This document shows, piece by piece, positions 14,150 to 26,236 of a DNA stretch of 64,000 nt. The notes beneath the pieces were generated by a model. That model was not told where the DNA came from. It saw nothing but the letters and a program-made list of their open reading frames with translations, and did not search any database. The DNA comes from Balanoglossus misakiensis. Its lineage: Eukaryota > Hemichordata. Within the stretch, counting starts at the first letter, position 1. Each line of letters begins with the position of its first letter. Where the stretch lies: assembly GCA_040954595.2 (NCBI GenBank), contig CM082587.2:5394001-5458000 (forward strand), written 5' to 3'. The position numbers were made by a program, and so were the translations under genes.

Positions 14150-16740
14150 ATGTTTTCCAGAGAAACAGTTATTACCATAGCAACCACCTCCTCCCTGGGC
14201 ATTGGTCTTGTCGCTTTGGCGTACTGGCAGAGGAAAAAGAAGAAAATACCAGTTTCAGACATCAAATTCGGGAAGGAGATGAGAGAGGCTGAGTTCTTCT
14301 TTCATGATGACACCACACCGTGTAATCATGGTTCATTTGGCGCTGTGCCAAGAACAGTGTTTGATGCAAGATACAGGTAAGATATGTGCTGTAATGATTT
14401 GGCGGGAAGTCACACAGCAGATACAGCCTTGGCATTTGCTGGTTACCATGGGAACCACTTGGGCCCTGCCAACGCTGCTTGCAGCTTTATTTTCAATGAT
14501 AATTTCCTTAAGAAATTATTTCTGTTTCTGTTGAATGTTGTAGGTTTAATTGCCAGATAAGATCAAGGTAGTTCTTGCTTCCACAACTAAAACATTTAAC
14601 ATAGATGTTGTTCCTAGACTTCTACTAGAATATGAACGAGGCCCAGATCTTTTTGAGCATTTTAAATATCCAAGGTATCATGATGAAGCATGTGAAGAAG
14701 TTGCTCAGTTTGTTGGTGCCAAGAAAGAAAACTTAGTTTTCGTGAAAAATGTAACTACAGGTAACTATATAACAATTGTATCTTTTGGTTTCTTTGCTCA
14801 TAATTGCATTTCAACAGGTTTAAAATATTCACGGCTGACATTGCCTGCATTTTATGCTTTCTTGAATATTTTTACCGTACATCCTTTAACGAAGCTGTTT
14901 TTGTCATTTTGCAAAAGGAGTTTCAGCAGTACTGAAGTCCTTAAAACTGAATAAAGGTGACACTATACTCGTACTTAACCTGACCTATCCATCAATGGTC
15001 TATGCTGCTGAGGATACGTATGGTAAGATTACTCATTGTTCTCCCTACAAGTATTTTGAAACTTTCTTTCTTAAAATGCCAATAGTAGCAGTGAAATGCA
15101 AAGGACTTACATATTCAAACCCTTGTCAGAGGTCACTGGTGGTCATGGTGCTAAAGGTTATTCACGCCAGGCATGCACAAGCTAAAGTGTTTAAACATAC
15201 AGCGTTGCAAAAATGAAGTTCGGAGATTATATTAGTACAAAAGTAATGTAAAAAAGAAAATCTTTTTAGATCGGACACATCCTATTTTTAGATATCACCG
15301 CAAAATGTGTGCGCACTGAATAGAGACACATGAGGAAAACCCTCTGCACAAATTCTGTGTATTACAATATACTCGGCTGTTCAAATTGTCTGCATTAATT
15401 GGACCTTCCCTTGTAATTGTTAACACACAGGTGCAAACGTTCTGAACATGGACATGAAGTTTCCAATCGACAGCAAAGAAGATTTGATTCAAAGATACAG
15501 AGATGTCTTCTCTTCGAATCCCTCCATCAAGATTGCAATCATAGATCACATCAGCAGTTCCACTGCTTTGCTCTTTCCTGTCAAAGAACTGATTGAATTG
15601 TGCCATGAGTTTGGGATACAGGCACTTATCGATGGTGCCCATGCACCTGGTCAAGTTGCCTTGAACTTGGAGGATCTGCAGGCAGACTATTACACGGGTA
15701 CGGTGTTATTTGTAACCTATGATAATTATCATTCAGAGAGTTGATCTAAGATAGAATCAAAGGGTTAGAGAAATTCAGGTTTTGATGTATTTCAGAAATT
15801 ATTCTTTTTTTCTTCTTCCAGGGAACCTGCACAAATGGCTGTACACCCCAAGGGGCGCAGCGATCTTGTGGGTTCATCCGAAACACCACGATGTGATCAA
15901 ACCACTGGTGACCTCCCATTTTTGCAGAGAGAGTATGCAGAAGCAGTTCTTCATGCAGGGAACACTGGATAACAGCACCTACCTCGCAGCGCCTGCCGCT
16001 ATCCAGTTTTATAAAGACATCGGAGGGATGGTGAGGAGTGTTCTTACTTAGCAGGCTTAAAACCCTTTCATCGCCATACCGGTAGTTCAGTCCCGGCCCA
16101 TTGTTTTCTATGGTAAGGTTGGACCTCCATAGAGGGAAATGCATGGGGGTGATAGGGTTAAAGGAGGCATGCTGGTCCACTGGGAATTAAGGGAACCAAA
16201 CTCACTGTCAGAGGATTGTGGGTTTTAGGCCTCGCAGTACTTTGAGAGATCTTGGAGCATTGGCTGTATACAGCAAGATTGTGCTCGGCAATTCGATCTA
16301 ATACAGTCATACTGTTGTATTGTTGTGCTCCATTTGTGACCATGACAACTGCTGACTTAACAGTGTAACGTCATTCTCTTCCACAGGACAAAATACACCG
16401 CTACACCAAGTCCCTTCTGGACTGGGGCATTCCCATGCTAGCCAAGGCGTGGGGAACGGAACCCTTCCCATTGCCGGCCGACATGAGAGCTCCCCACATG
16501 CGGATGGTGCGGATACCCAGCTCTCCGGAGCAGCACGAGATCTCCGGCCAGTGGGCTGTGGACATCCTAGCCGGGGTTTTCGACAAGCACCGCATCCACT
16601 GCGCGCCGGTGGAAGTGCAGAATCAGTTGTGGTGTCGAGTGTCTGTGAATATTTACAGCACCAAAGAGGATCTGATAAAATTAAAGGATGCCGTGCTTGA
16701 TGTTGTCGGCGTAGACAACAACAAGAACAGGAAAGACTGA
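14150..16740 (+). CDS. Membrane-anchored class V PLP enzyme (isopenicillin N epimerase-like), copy 2
   Basis: Tandem paralogue of the gene at 10971. Six coding exons (14150-14376, 14618-14760, 14918-15022, 15431-15697, 15822-16030, 16387-16740) give 434 residues. It is one residue shorter because exon 3 lacks one codon (copy 1 SLKLANKG, copy 2 SLKLNKG). It keeps the N-terminal hydrophobic helix and basic stop-transfer run, the NHGSFGAVPR and DGAHAPGQ motifs and the Schiff-base lysine in NLHKW. Coding differences are mostly silent or conservative, while introns differ by insertions (intron 3 is about 250 bases longer). This indicates a fairly recent duplication under purifying selection. Both copies look functional. 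Confidence 0.9.
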
Positions 16741-19245
16741 TAATGACAGGATGTTTTTAGTTCTCGTAATGCACTTGTCACATGCTGTGATTTTTATGAT
16801 GCAGTGTTCTAGGGTTGCACAATGATGTTGCTCTGAACAATATTTTATTCATATCCGTGTGTACTTAACCTCAATAAATATGTGAATATTATCACAGGTA
16901 TTTTTAAATCTAATCTTTCTGTGTCATTTATTTGTTCAATGTCAAAACATAAATCATTGCGATAAACCACTATCATATGCTCAGTCACACAATTGAATTG
17001 TATTTATACACACGATAGAAAATATACGACTGGTGAAATGTCCCGGTAAACATTTACCGTTGCTTCACTTTGAAACTTTAAGGTAGGGTGTAAATTTGCC
17101 GTCAGGTTTACCCTCGTATCAAGTTAAGTATCCAGGTTGCATTGCATTTCAATTGGTGTTAGTACATACAGCCGAATTGTTTTCGATCACAATGCATCAG
17201 TGACGTATTCATATACGCTGAATAGTAGGATAAAGGATTGTATTTGCGTAGGTTACGCGAGGTCACGCACACACACTTGGTCCCCATGGTTACCGCGACG
17301 CACTAATGCGTGGGGCATGAATATATTTGACGCCAGTCTCCATTGCTGAGGTTTTTTTTACAGGATTCACACAGGAATCTCGTGATCGCTTCTCTCGTTG
17401 AGGAATATATAATTTGGGTGCCGGTATACGCGATTTCCTCGGATTTTATATCTAAAACTCTCAGACACGGCCGACTTGCCATGCGTTGACACTTTGACTT
17501 TTAAGTGAGGTAGGTATGTAGTATGATTGTACAGATCAACGCCTTTAAATTAATATGTGGTCTGTCACACAGTATACCTTTATCAAAACACCTCGGTGTC
17601 CGCCATAGCGAAATCAACTTAGGATAAACCGACGGCATATGCTTTCAGAGATGTGGTACGCAATTTATGAGAAACGTTTCATGGGAACATGGTTCAGAAC
17701 ACAGTGACAAAAGGGTCGGCCATTGAAGCCACATTCGTGTTAACCCTGTCTGTAAATGGGTCATTCTCACCTGATCGTTGGTTAAATAATTCCACCGTCA
17801 CGAATTTCGCAACGATCGCATATATCAATATGTTATATACACACTAGTTTTAGTAGAAAATAGACGGTCGCATATAGATTATAATCAATTTTACATTATT
17901 ATGTGGAAGCTTGTATTGGGCATTTACAACATAAAACCATAGACCCTAGAGAAAGATAAAACACATTTACAACATAAAACATGAAATCGTGGTCATCGGC
18001 CATTCAAAACTCTGTTTCTCCAAATAAATTACAGAGATTTAGCCTCCATCTTGTATTTCAAATATCAGTTATTTGGAAAGAGACTAGTCAGTAATATTAA
18101 AACATGATTTGATGAGCGTGACTTAACAGCAAAGAGTTGAAAGGTAAGCCCTGGCCGTCCAGCGTTGTCCTTTTAAATAGTCGTACTGGAACCACAATAG
18201 TGATAAATGTTCTTATCAACAACACTGGATATTTTCTGACTTTTTGGGTATGGTTGGTTATATATGTATAAAGTAGCTTCATTTCAGTTTAGCTTTTAAT
18301 AGCAATGGCTTGAATTGCGAAATTATTAAATGGAATTGCTTATGGGCTCGCGCAGGCGCAGTGTCGACAACAGTCGTGGGAATGCCCATGAGCGACGCAC
18401 GTGCAGGTAATCACGACTTTCGTTTTCAAAAGTAGAGCCATAGAAGGGGGCTGGGGGGGGGGGGGGTATTGGGTTGTCGGGACGCCCCGAGCCTTGTCAA
18501 TATTGAGTCAAACAAGAGCACTTTAGCTCATGCTATTATTATGTTGGGGTTTTGTTCTGCTTGCTCGAAACTACTCTTTCATCGCCACAGTTCCAGCTTG
18601 TTTAAAGGTCACCTATGGAAAATTAGCTATAGTTACCATCGCAAATTGAGATCTAGCCAATCACAGATTTTCAGTGGGTGGCACACGGGAAAAAAAGAGC
18701 GCCGCCAAATGTTCTTTAGATCACTAAAATGCCCATTTCAGCCGTACATGGGCGTATGTAAATTGGAGGTGACTGTATACCTTTGATGTGCCGACAAAGG
18801 AATTTTTAGTACAGCCTTCGTAATACATGTGTATTATCCCAACATACACCACGTACGCAAAGTTTTGCAGGCAACAACAGTCTAAACAGTCTTTACTATG
18901 ATTGTAACGTGTTAATTGCAAGTACCTTTACGTTAGACATGAGGGAGTTTAAAACAACGCTGTAAAGATGTTGATGTACAATTTACAGTCACGTACATCA
19001 ACTACCCAAATACTGGTAATTTTATAACTTGATGTCTTCTCAAAACACAGCAAAGTTAGTAAAGGTGCAGAAAGAACGGACCCTTCTATGTGAGTACCAC
19101 GTGACCAGAAACCATAGCGACGGCTCATCATCCAGTGTGACTGCAGACGGTGTAAAATGGCACTAAACATAGTTGCTTTTGAAATAAACTTCCCCTTCTT
19201 TTTTGTTTTGTCTAACGTTCAGGTTCCCGCGTATGATGCCAAAGA
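16741..19245. other. Intergenic region, class V copy 2 to PPxY membrane protein
   Basis: The first 150 bases are the 3' UTR of copy 2, with AATAAA at 16873-16878. The rest has only short unrelated reading frames and no recognisable RNA gene. A G run sits near 18450. The promoter of the gene at 19246 should lie within the last few hundred bases, where a splice-acceptor-like site (cgttcag, about 19223) suggests a non-coding first exon. Confidence 0.6.
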
Positions 19246-19646
19246 ATGGATGAATCCGCCGCGATTCGACAAAGAGGAGTGATCCTCATCATAATCGGCA
19301 TTGTTCTGTTCTGCGTGGGCATATTCTTAGTGGCTTTCCTATCGAGCTGGTTCTACTACGGAGCCCTGTGCATTTTCTGCGGCGTCGTCGCGTCCATCGT
19401 CGGGGCGTCGTACGTGTACAACGCGCACAACCGCAACCGGGTCACCAGAGTGCACACGACACAACAGGCAGTGGCGCCCGTCACTGGGCCCACCATGGTG
19501 ACCACCACTGGCACAGCGTACGGCCAGTTCGGCCCTCCGCCGCCAGCCTACGGCCAGTACCCTGCCAGCAACCAGACGGACTTCCCTCCAGGTCTCGCAC
19601 CAGGAGATCCATCGCAACAGGGGTAAGAAACTTAGTAATCTTGATG

Positions 19647-19678
<32 letters not shown>

Positions 19679-20165
19679 GATGATGGTGATGGTGATGGTG
19701 ATGGTGATGGTGGTGGTGGTGGTGGTGGTGGTGGTGGTGGTGGTGATGATGATGATCATGATGATGATGATGATGATGATGATGATCATGATGATGATGA
19801 TGATGATGATCATGATGATGATGATGATGATGATGATGATCATGATGATGATCATGATGATGATGATCATCATGATAAACATTCGTTTAACCAACAATGT
19901 TGCATTCCTTGCTGTTGTTTGTCGATGTTGTAAATAACTGTAACAGAGAACGCCCAACGTCGTATGGTCGCCCAGCGTTTTCTGAAAACTTATTTTTTTC
20001 CTTTGTAACAGGCCAAATTACCCAGACCCGTCCGGACAACCTCCTCCATACGGCGGACCAGCGACAGCGCCTCCCGGACAAGCCCCACCCTATGGAACAG
20101 CGCCGCCAGGGACTTACGGCAAAGACCCAGGACTCCCCGGCCAGCCTGGGGGATACACGTATTGA
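19246..20165 (+). CDS. Two-helix membrane protein with proline/tyrosine-rich PPxY tail
   Basis: Not recognised as a named family. Two coding exons, 19246-19622 and 20012-20165, give 176 residues. Residues about 11-33 and 37-57 form two hydrophobic helices joined by a very short loop (a hairpin). The remaining two thirds are low-complexity, rich in Pro, Gly, Tyr, Gln and Thr, and end in GGYTY. The tail contains at least two PPxY motifs (PPAY near residue 100 and PPPY in exon 2), the usual ligands of WW domains in NEDD4-family ubiquitin ligases. This layout is seen in small adaptor proteins of endosomal membranes, so a trafficking or ubiquitin-adaptor role is a fair guess. Both termini would then be cytosolic. 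Confidence 0.8.
19639..19877. repeat. GAT/GGT trinucleotide microsatellite
   Basis: About 240 bases of imperfect GAT repeats with an inner GGT block (about 19686-19743) and scattered GATCAT interruptions, all inside the single intron of the PPxY membrane protein, 17 bases after the donor site. It yields long Met/Val- or Ile/Thr-rich reading frames that are artefacts. Confidence 0.95.
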
Positions 20166-21611
20166 AAAGGGAGCGGGACGGGGGCGGGGGGGGGGTGAAA
20201 AACCTCAAGTTGAACTGAGAACAAAGTTGCTGACATGAAAGTTATGGTTATCAATTAGATTTCCGTCCAAAGCGGTTGATCAAATCGCACAATGACGTTG
20301 AAAGATATCTTTGCAACCACGTCAAGTCGCGATCATTTGCCTTCCAGAACGTATGACCTAACAGGTTAAGAAAACACTGTATTTTTACAGAAGATATCTT
20401 ACAATTTAGATTACCTTTTATACTGTTATACTGTTTCAATTTACAAATGACCCTGTAATCAGAAATAACTATGTGGTGTGTATATATGCCTACCGCTACA
20501 ATATTTTATCAACGCTCATCTGTTTATCAAACAAGACAAACTACTTTCATAGCATGTATTTATCTTCAAATTTGGGCATAATTGGTTTATTCGGAACGAC
20601 TGAAATATCTTCAACCGATTTATATGGATGGAGTCTGATCTCCCGGACTAACATGTGTTAGTTGGCTGAACATGCCGTATAATCTTGACATGAAACGCCC
20701 GTACTCAAATCATTAAACGCCCCAAACATTTAAATTATGCAAACATGACCAGGGTATGACAGCATATAAAATGTCATCTGTAATCGGGTTTGTTAGTGCT
20801 ACTTTCTTTTATGGACACTCGACACAACCTCTTTTATATATTTACCGACATGTCATTTTGCTGCAATTTTGTAAGTTTGACATAAGTTCGATAAAAATTA
20901 CATTATGTAGATTGAAATGGAAGCGTAAATAAACACTTTTGACAACACTGATATTGATTGTGTATGTATGCATGCATTTCCAGAAATTTTTCCCTTTGAG
21001 AGACGTAAAATAAAATAAAATAAAATACTACTCGGGGTTGCTATAAAGTCATCTACAGTACCAAGGTTGTAAGTATGAGGGACCTTAGTATTTATTTACA
21101 CATGCAATGCTAAACTCTTAAAGTAAAAGAATATTATTCCAGTAGAACTATGTATCATAAGAATTTCTCCCTACTAAGCACACTATTCACTAACCTAAAG
21201 CTCATAGTGGTTCCGTGTAGCCTATGGGAAAAATCATCAAAGCTTCTAGAAAATAAGAAGTAGGCCCTAATATCATATAGAACGTATACACTTGGTCGAG
21301 TTCACCGACAGAACACGTTTGGTCAGTCCCAGCACGAGAGGGCGTTTTCACGTATAATTTTGTATGTACGGAAGGTTTCTCAAGCGATCAAAAGCGATAA
21401 GTTTTTGCATTTCGTTGGGTCCAGGTGTGCCGTTCCAGAACAGTAGATTGATGTATACGATAGTCCCAGAACTGGAAGACGCTCCCCTCTTCTGTGACGT
21501 CATTTTCCTCTTTTCATTTGAGTTCAGTAGTTCAATGCGTGTGTCCATCGGCTTCTCTCGTGTTTTAGGCCTACGAGTTCCACAAAGTTTTCTCTGGTTG
21601 TTACTTTTTTA
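20166..21611. other. 3' UTR of PPxY gene and intergenic region
   Basis: AT-rich. A probable poly(A) signal for the PPxY gene is AATAAA at 20928-20933. A G-rich run (about 20175-20195) follows the stop codon. Nothing else is recognised; the right end is the 3' flank of the first DOMON gene on the opposite strand. Confidence 0.6.
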
Positions 21612-23922
21612 TTACAGTCTTGGAACGATTGAAATGACCAAGGCCAAGGCCATCATCAGAACTGAAAGTAATGATTGAACACAGAATGTTAAGCCCGGGG
21701 GATTTTAGACAACGGGTTATTATATGTCCGAAGACACGAATAAATCAACTACTGAATGGTTGATAGAAAATAAAAATAACGTACCTCTGAACCAGGGTCC
21801 ATCAGAGATTGTTGCAGCGCCATCACCGACTGTTGGGGCCAGAGTTGATGACTGCCAGGGTGAGGTCTGGGGTGACTCGGAGGTGGGCCCAGGGCTCGGC
21901 ATGTAAGTAAACTCGGTCTTAGTGAAATTGATCTTCTCCGGTGATATAAGTGGTGTAGTGAAATGTTTTGAGATTTTCTCTGCATGGAAAAAATACCAAT
22001 AAATTGTGTTAATGCATTTTCCGTGGGTCATTGAGTTTTTCGATCACTAAACGTCCGATGGTCTAAATCTTGCACAATTTAAAATTATACAATCATGTAA
22101 AAAGTAGATAACATTAAAAGAAATTGTAATTACACAAGTGCCGACGAATAGTTGAAACGCCACGGCTTCTGCGAGTCGCTATAGTATAGAATACACAATG
22201 AGGGTTTAGACTAATACCAACGTAGTCCTGCGAAAACTATACTCAGTCTAGAAATTAGCGTGGATGAATTTCTGGTCAACTTTAAACCCTAGTACGTTAA
22301 AGCGAGCAATGTGCCCACAACTTACTACCAGAACGATCCAATCTTCCCCGAGCAACCATCAAATAGTAGGCGTCGGCATCCAGATCGAAAAATGTATCAC
22401 TGCCCGTTCCTTCTATACTGTTAGCGCGTTCAAATGTACATTCTATCTTGTCGTCTGTAATGGCTAACTCAATGCCGACAGCACCGACCTGAAGTTTTTA
22501 AAGAAATCAATTCTTTTTTACGATAAGCATAAATATCACTTAATTTTTTATAGAAAACTTGCATGGCATTTCACAGTATTTACTTTAATACTTTAACACA
22601 TCGCGCAGCTATGTGAAAGAAGTGGGGCGCGGGTCCAGAATTGATTTCATTGTTGTCATACTCATTAATATAGTGAATGTTACCCATGATTCGCTCTCTG
22701 TTTAAAGTCATGTCAACCACTGAACAGGGAGTTCTTAAAATGGCGCCGTCCCATCGCCCTGTAAATGAAAGAGAATTTTTAGTCACCTTTACTACAACAC
22801 AAGCTTAGAACTTACCACGTCTCCTTGCTCGTTTCTGTGGTTGTCGACATTATAGGAATGGTCCAAATGGAGTATTGTGTCCGATACCGCCGCGCATGCC
22901 CAGACATCGGTGTCATCCTGGCAAAATAAATGGGATTTCTTATTTATTTGAATGTTACATCTCGGCTTCAAAATTGAACACTGGACAAGTACTTTTGTGT
23001 CAAATGTATAAAGTTGTATATGGAGAGAGGCAGAAGAGGAAGAACGTTGAACCTTTGACACTCAAATTACTGAAACTGATGTTTATCAAATCAGGGTAAC
23101 AACCATCCTATGAAATATTTTTTAAAATGATTTGTTAACATGTATTTGTCGTCGATTACAAAAAAACATTGTAGGTTTGTAGTCACTTTAGCTGTTTCAC
23201 ATACTGTACTGGTCTTCCATGACCAGACACTGGACTTTTCAGTTCCTATAAACACCCACATTAATTAAACAGTGTCCAGTACAATTGTTTTTTTATTTGA
23301 CAAAACAAAAATAACATCCAGACCTGCAAATGTTCATGCACACTGCGAGATTTCTTTTTATTTAGATACTCGCGACCCGTTGAATTTTTACAAAGCGTGG
23401 CTCACCATCAACTGGTCATGTGAAAATCCAATGGCCATATATTCCTCTGGTCCACCACCTTTACCTCTCATGTCGCCGAGAAGTTCAAAGATGGTGGAGT
23501 TTCCGTATTCTGAAGGTCGCCATGACACTATAGCTTCACAATCCGATCGGTTTGTGCAGTCGTAAGGCATCTGAAAACACTGCTTCGTTTCGCCACATCC
23601 TTCGGAAGTGACGTAAGCTAGGCACTACAAATAAATGAAATCATATTTTTTTAAAGGATATAAAATGTGCTATTGTTAAAAGTGGTTGATTTTGGTAAAA
23701 AAGTTTATCTAATATAAGGTTTAGCTAAAATTTCTTCGTGTTGTGAATATCCGTTTTGAAGATAACCCCATTTTGCCCATGACAAATCTACCTATACACA
23801 AAAATAAAATTTGTAAGCAGATGCAGGGTGAACTTCGATTTGTAATACACACAGCTTACTATTTGTATCACTGCTCCAAGCAACAGGAATGTAAATAGTA
23901 CTGACCGCGCAATGGTTGTCAT
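21612..23922 (-). CDS. DOMON-domain protein with GPI-like tail, paralogue A
   Basis: Secreted or surface-anchored protein with one DOMON domain, the fold that binds haem or sugars and forms the N-terminal half of ferric-chelate reductase FRRS1. Six exons in transcript order: 23922-23860, 23624-23406, 22917-22816, 22488-22329, 21979-21785 and 21661-21612, totalling 262 residues. Seen: signal peptide (exon 1), cysteine pairs around CGETKQC and DC, the DOMON core FELLGDM...EYMAIGFSHDQLM, then DVWACAAVS and the C-terminal strand IECTFERANS. A Ser/Thr/Pro-rich stalk follows, and the last 16 residues are hydrophobic (VLMMALALVISIVPRL) with no cytosolic tail, typical of a GPI-attachment signal. There is no cytochrome b561 segment, unlike FRRS1. 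Paralogue B lies about 2.3 kb upstream. Confidence 0.85.
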
Positions 23923-26236
23923 CTGTTGAGAGAATTGTTGACACGATGATTAATTGACCTGTGCCAGTCAGTGTTTGGACAGGATGGGGCCAACTGATAA
24001 TGACTGACGAATGTCTATATTTATATATATGCCTAGCATTTATCTCGTGCCATTGTGAACTTTATTTAAGGACAACGTTTATAGTTTATAGACGCCTTCA
24101 AGGTTCAGTTAACGTCAGCTCTGGCAACAGAACAGTTCTGTTTAATTAAAAGAAACTGAGCAAATTGACAAATGATAATGTTAATGTTTGATCTTATGCT
24201 AAAAGTCATTATTAATGTGACTATATTCTTCTGCGGCATACACCTACGTGGCGATTTCTCCGTCATTTTATATTAAATACCGTCAAGAGTTTGATAGGGA
24301 GGACATCGACTTCATAGAATATACGTTTCGCCATTCTTGCATATACAAGTTGATATGAATGTTATATACGTATCACTTGAAAGGCAGAATTCGCCAACTT
24401 TTGATATTAGGATGATGTGAAACCTACGATAACTGGCCGGGCTCTTCTCCTTTAATTTGCTTTAATTTAATATTAACCGATATGTTATTTTCGATCAAAG
24501 TTGCCCATTTTTAAAACGATATCTTATCGCATTAACATTTAGATATTTTTCGCGTTAGGCGGAGGAGAGTATCGTCTCGGCGATCGGCAAAATGTGATAC
24601 ATTCTTACCTTCCTTCTGGGTTTGGACCAACAGTTCTTCTCAGACTTGAATCCGATTTTCGGTGGCGAGTCGGTAAAAAAACCCACAGAAGAATGCCTGG
24701 ACCCTACAGAAACGCGGTCACCTCACGTCAAGTCACGTCGGTTCTCGTCACGGAATCGGTGCATTGGCCAGTGATATAGTTGGATATTCAAATGAAGGTT
24801 ACAACCCGCGCCAATCACAATGATCACATTTTGAAATTCCTATTTACACAGAAAAACTGAGGAGTTTTGATAACCCTGACACGACACACTGTGCGGTCTT
24901 TGTGAGTTAACACGTGACTATCAACGAGGTGAACAAAAGGCAGGTATCGTGACCACAATAATCTCACCAGTTATAAATGATTATAATGAAAAACCTTGAG
25001 TGACTGTGGTTCATAGTGCAAATATACATCGGGCTTGTACTTTGCACATATACACCCACATGGCAACGATGTTTTGAGATGTCTGGATGTACAGATTGAG
25101 GTTGCAGTCGGCATAGCGACACAATGTTTGGGCACGAGGAGGACAACGTCACTCACGAGTGTTTGGTGAGGCAAAAATTTAAACTGTACTTTATTTTACC
25201 TTCACGTTGACAAGCATAGTGTTCTCTTCAACTCTGATACTCAATGTTTTGCGATGTAACCTTCAAACCTGCGAAGTGACCTTCAAACTAGTCGGCGTTT
25301 AGGTGAGCAAACAACTGGTATGAGGATTCAGTCATATCATGATGGGTTAACGTTGTCCAGGGTGCGCCGGTGTCTGTGTTTCCATACCCGGAATCACCGG
25401 CAGCTGTCTGAGCAGTGTTACGAACCAAAAACTCGCAAGAAAGTAACAGGTTCACTTCACTTACAGTTGCTGGCGTAGACATGCATTTTAAGTCCGAGAG
25501 CAACGCTGAATTCAAACCAACAGGACATACCCGACGTGCTGAACTTCAACACCGAGCTCCCACGTGGATTACAGGATACCAGTCCCCGTCGCTCATGGCC
25601 GAGTACAACTTGTCTGTTTTCTGGTCGGGTCACGCCACTTGACTGCCGTTGCCGAGAGTCAAAAATCAAAAACCCTTACGTAATATTCAAAATACCCAGG
25701 TGTACGGCTACTACAGCTAATGCTATGTTAATGACGTACACCCTTATTGTTCATCCACCACTGATATTTGAATTCTATGCATTCGTGAGGGACGGATGGA
25801 AACTATGTCAATGCGTGGAAAAAAACTCGTATATAATATGTATCAGTTTAATAGAAATTCAAAGATCCTCTAAATTCCAACCACAAATAAAACACGCATA
25901 ACTTAAGGTACAATAGTCATCAACAGCATCAATAACAACAACAACAAAAATTGAAAGTCACTATACAAGGTATGGCATATGACTTGAAATTGTTATTACA
26001 ATGTATAACAAACGCTAAAATGCTGAAAGCTATTGAAATGTATTTACAAACTAAGCTTTCCACGTCATGTGTATATACAAATTCGGGTATAAATGTCAAC
26101 CGTCATGTTTGTTAACGTCGATCATCTCGTGAAAATGAACAAAGTTTGTTTGACGAATTCCACACGTAAGTAAATGTTCTTTCTTCAGAAAAAAGTAACT
26201 TCCTTGAACTCCATGCTTTCCCTTCAAGAGTCACAT
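23923..26236. other. Intergenic region between the two DOMON genes
   Basis: About 2.3 kb holding the promoter of paralogue A (right of 23922, with an acceptor-like site just before its ATG) and the 3' flank of paralogue B. Only short reading frames without recognisable products. No RNA gene or element was identified. Confidence 0.6.

Noticed and set aside
19368-19957. Long Met/Val- and Ile/Thr-rich frames on both strands
   Set aside because: Produced by the GAT/GGT microsatellite in an intron.
22580-22786. Possible extra DOMON A exon on the minus strand
   Set aside because: Exons on either side join in frame without it, and paralogue B has no counterpart.
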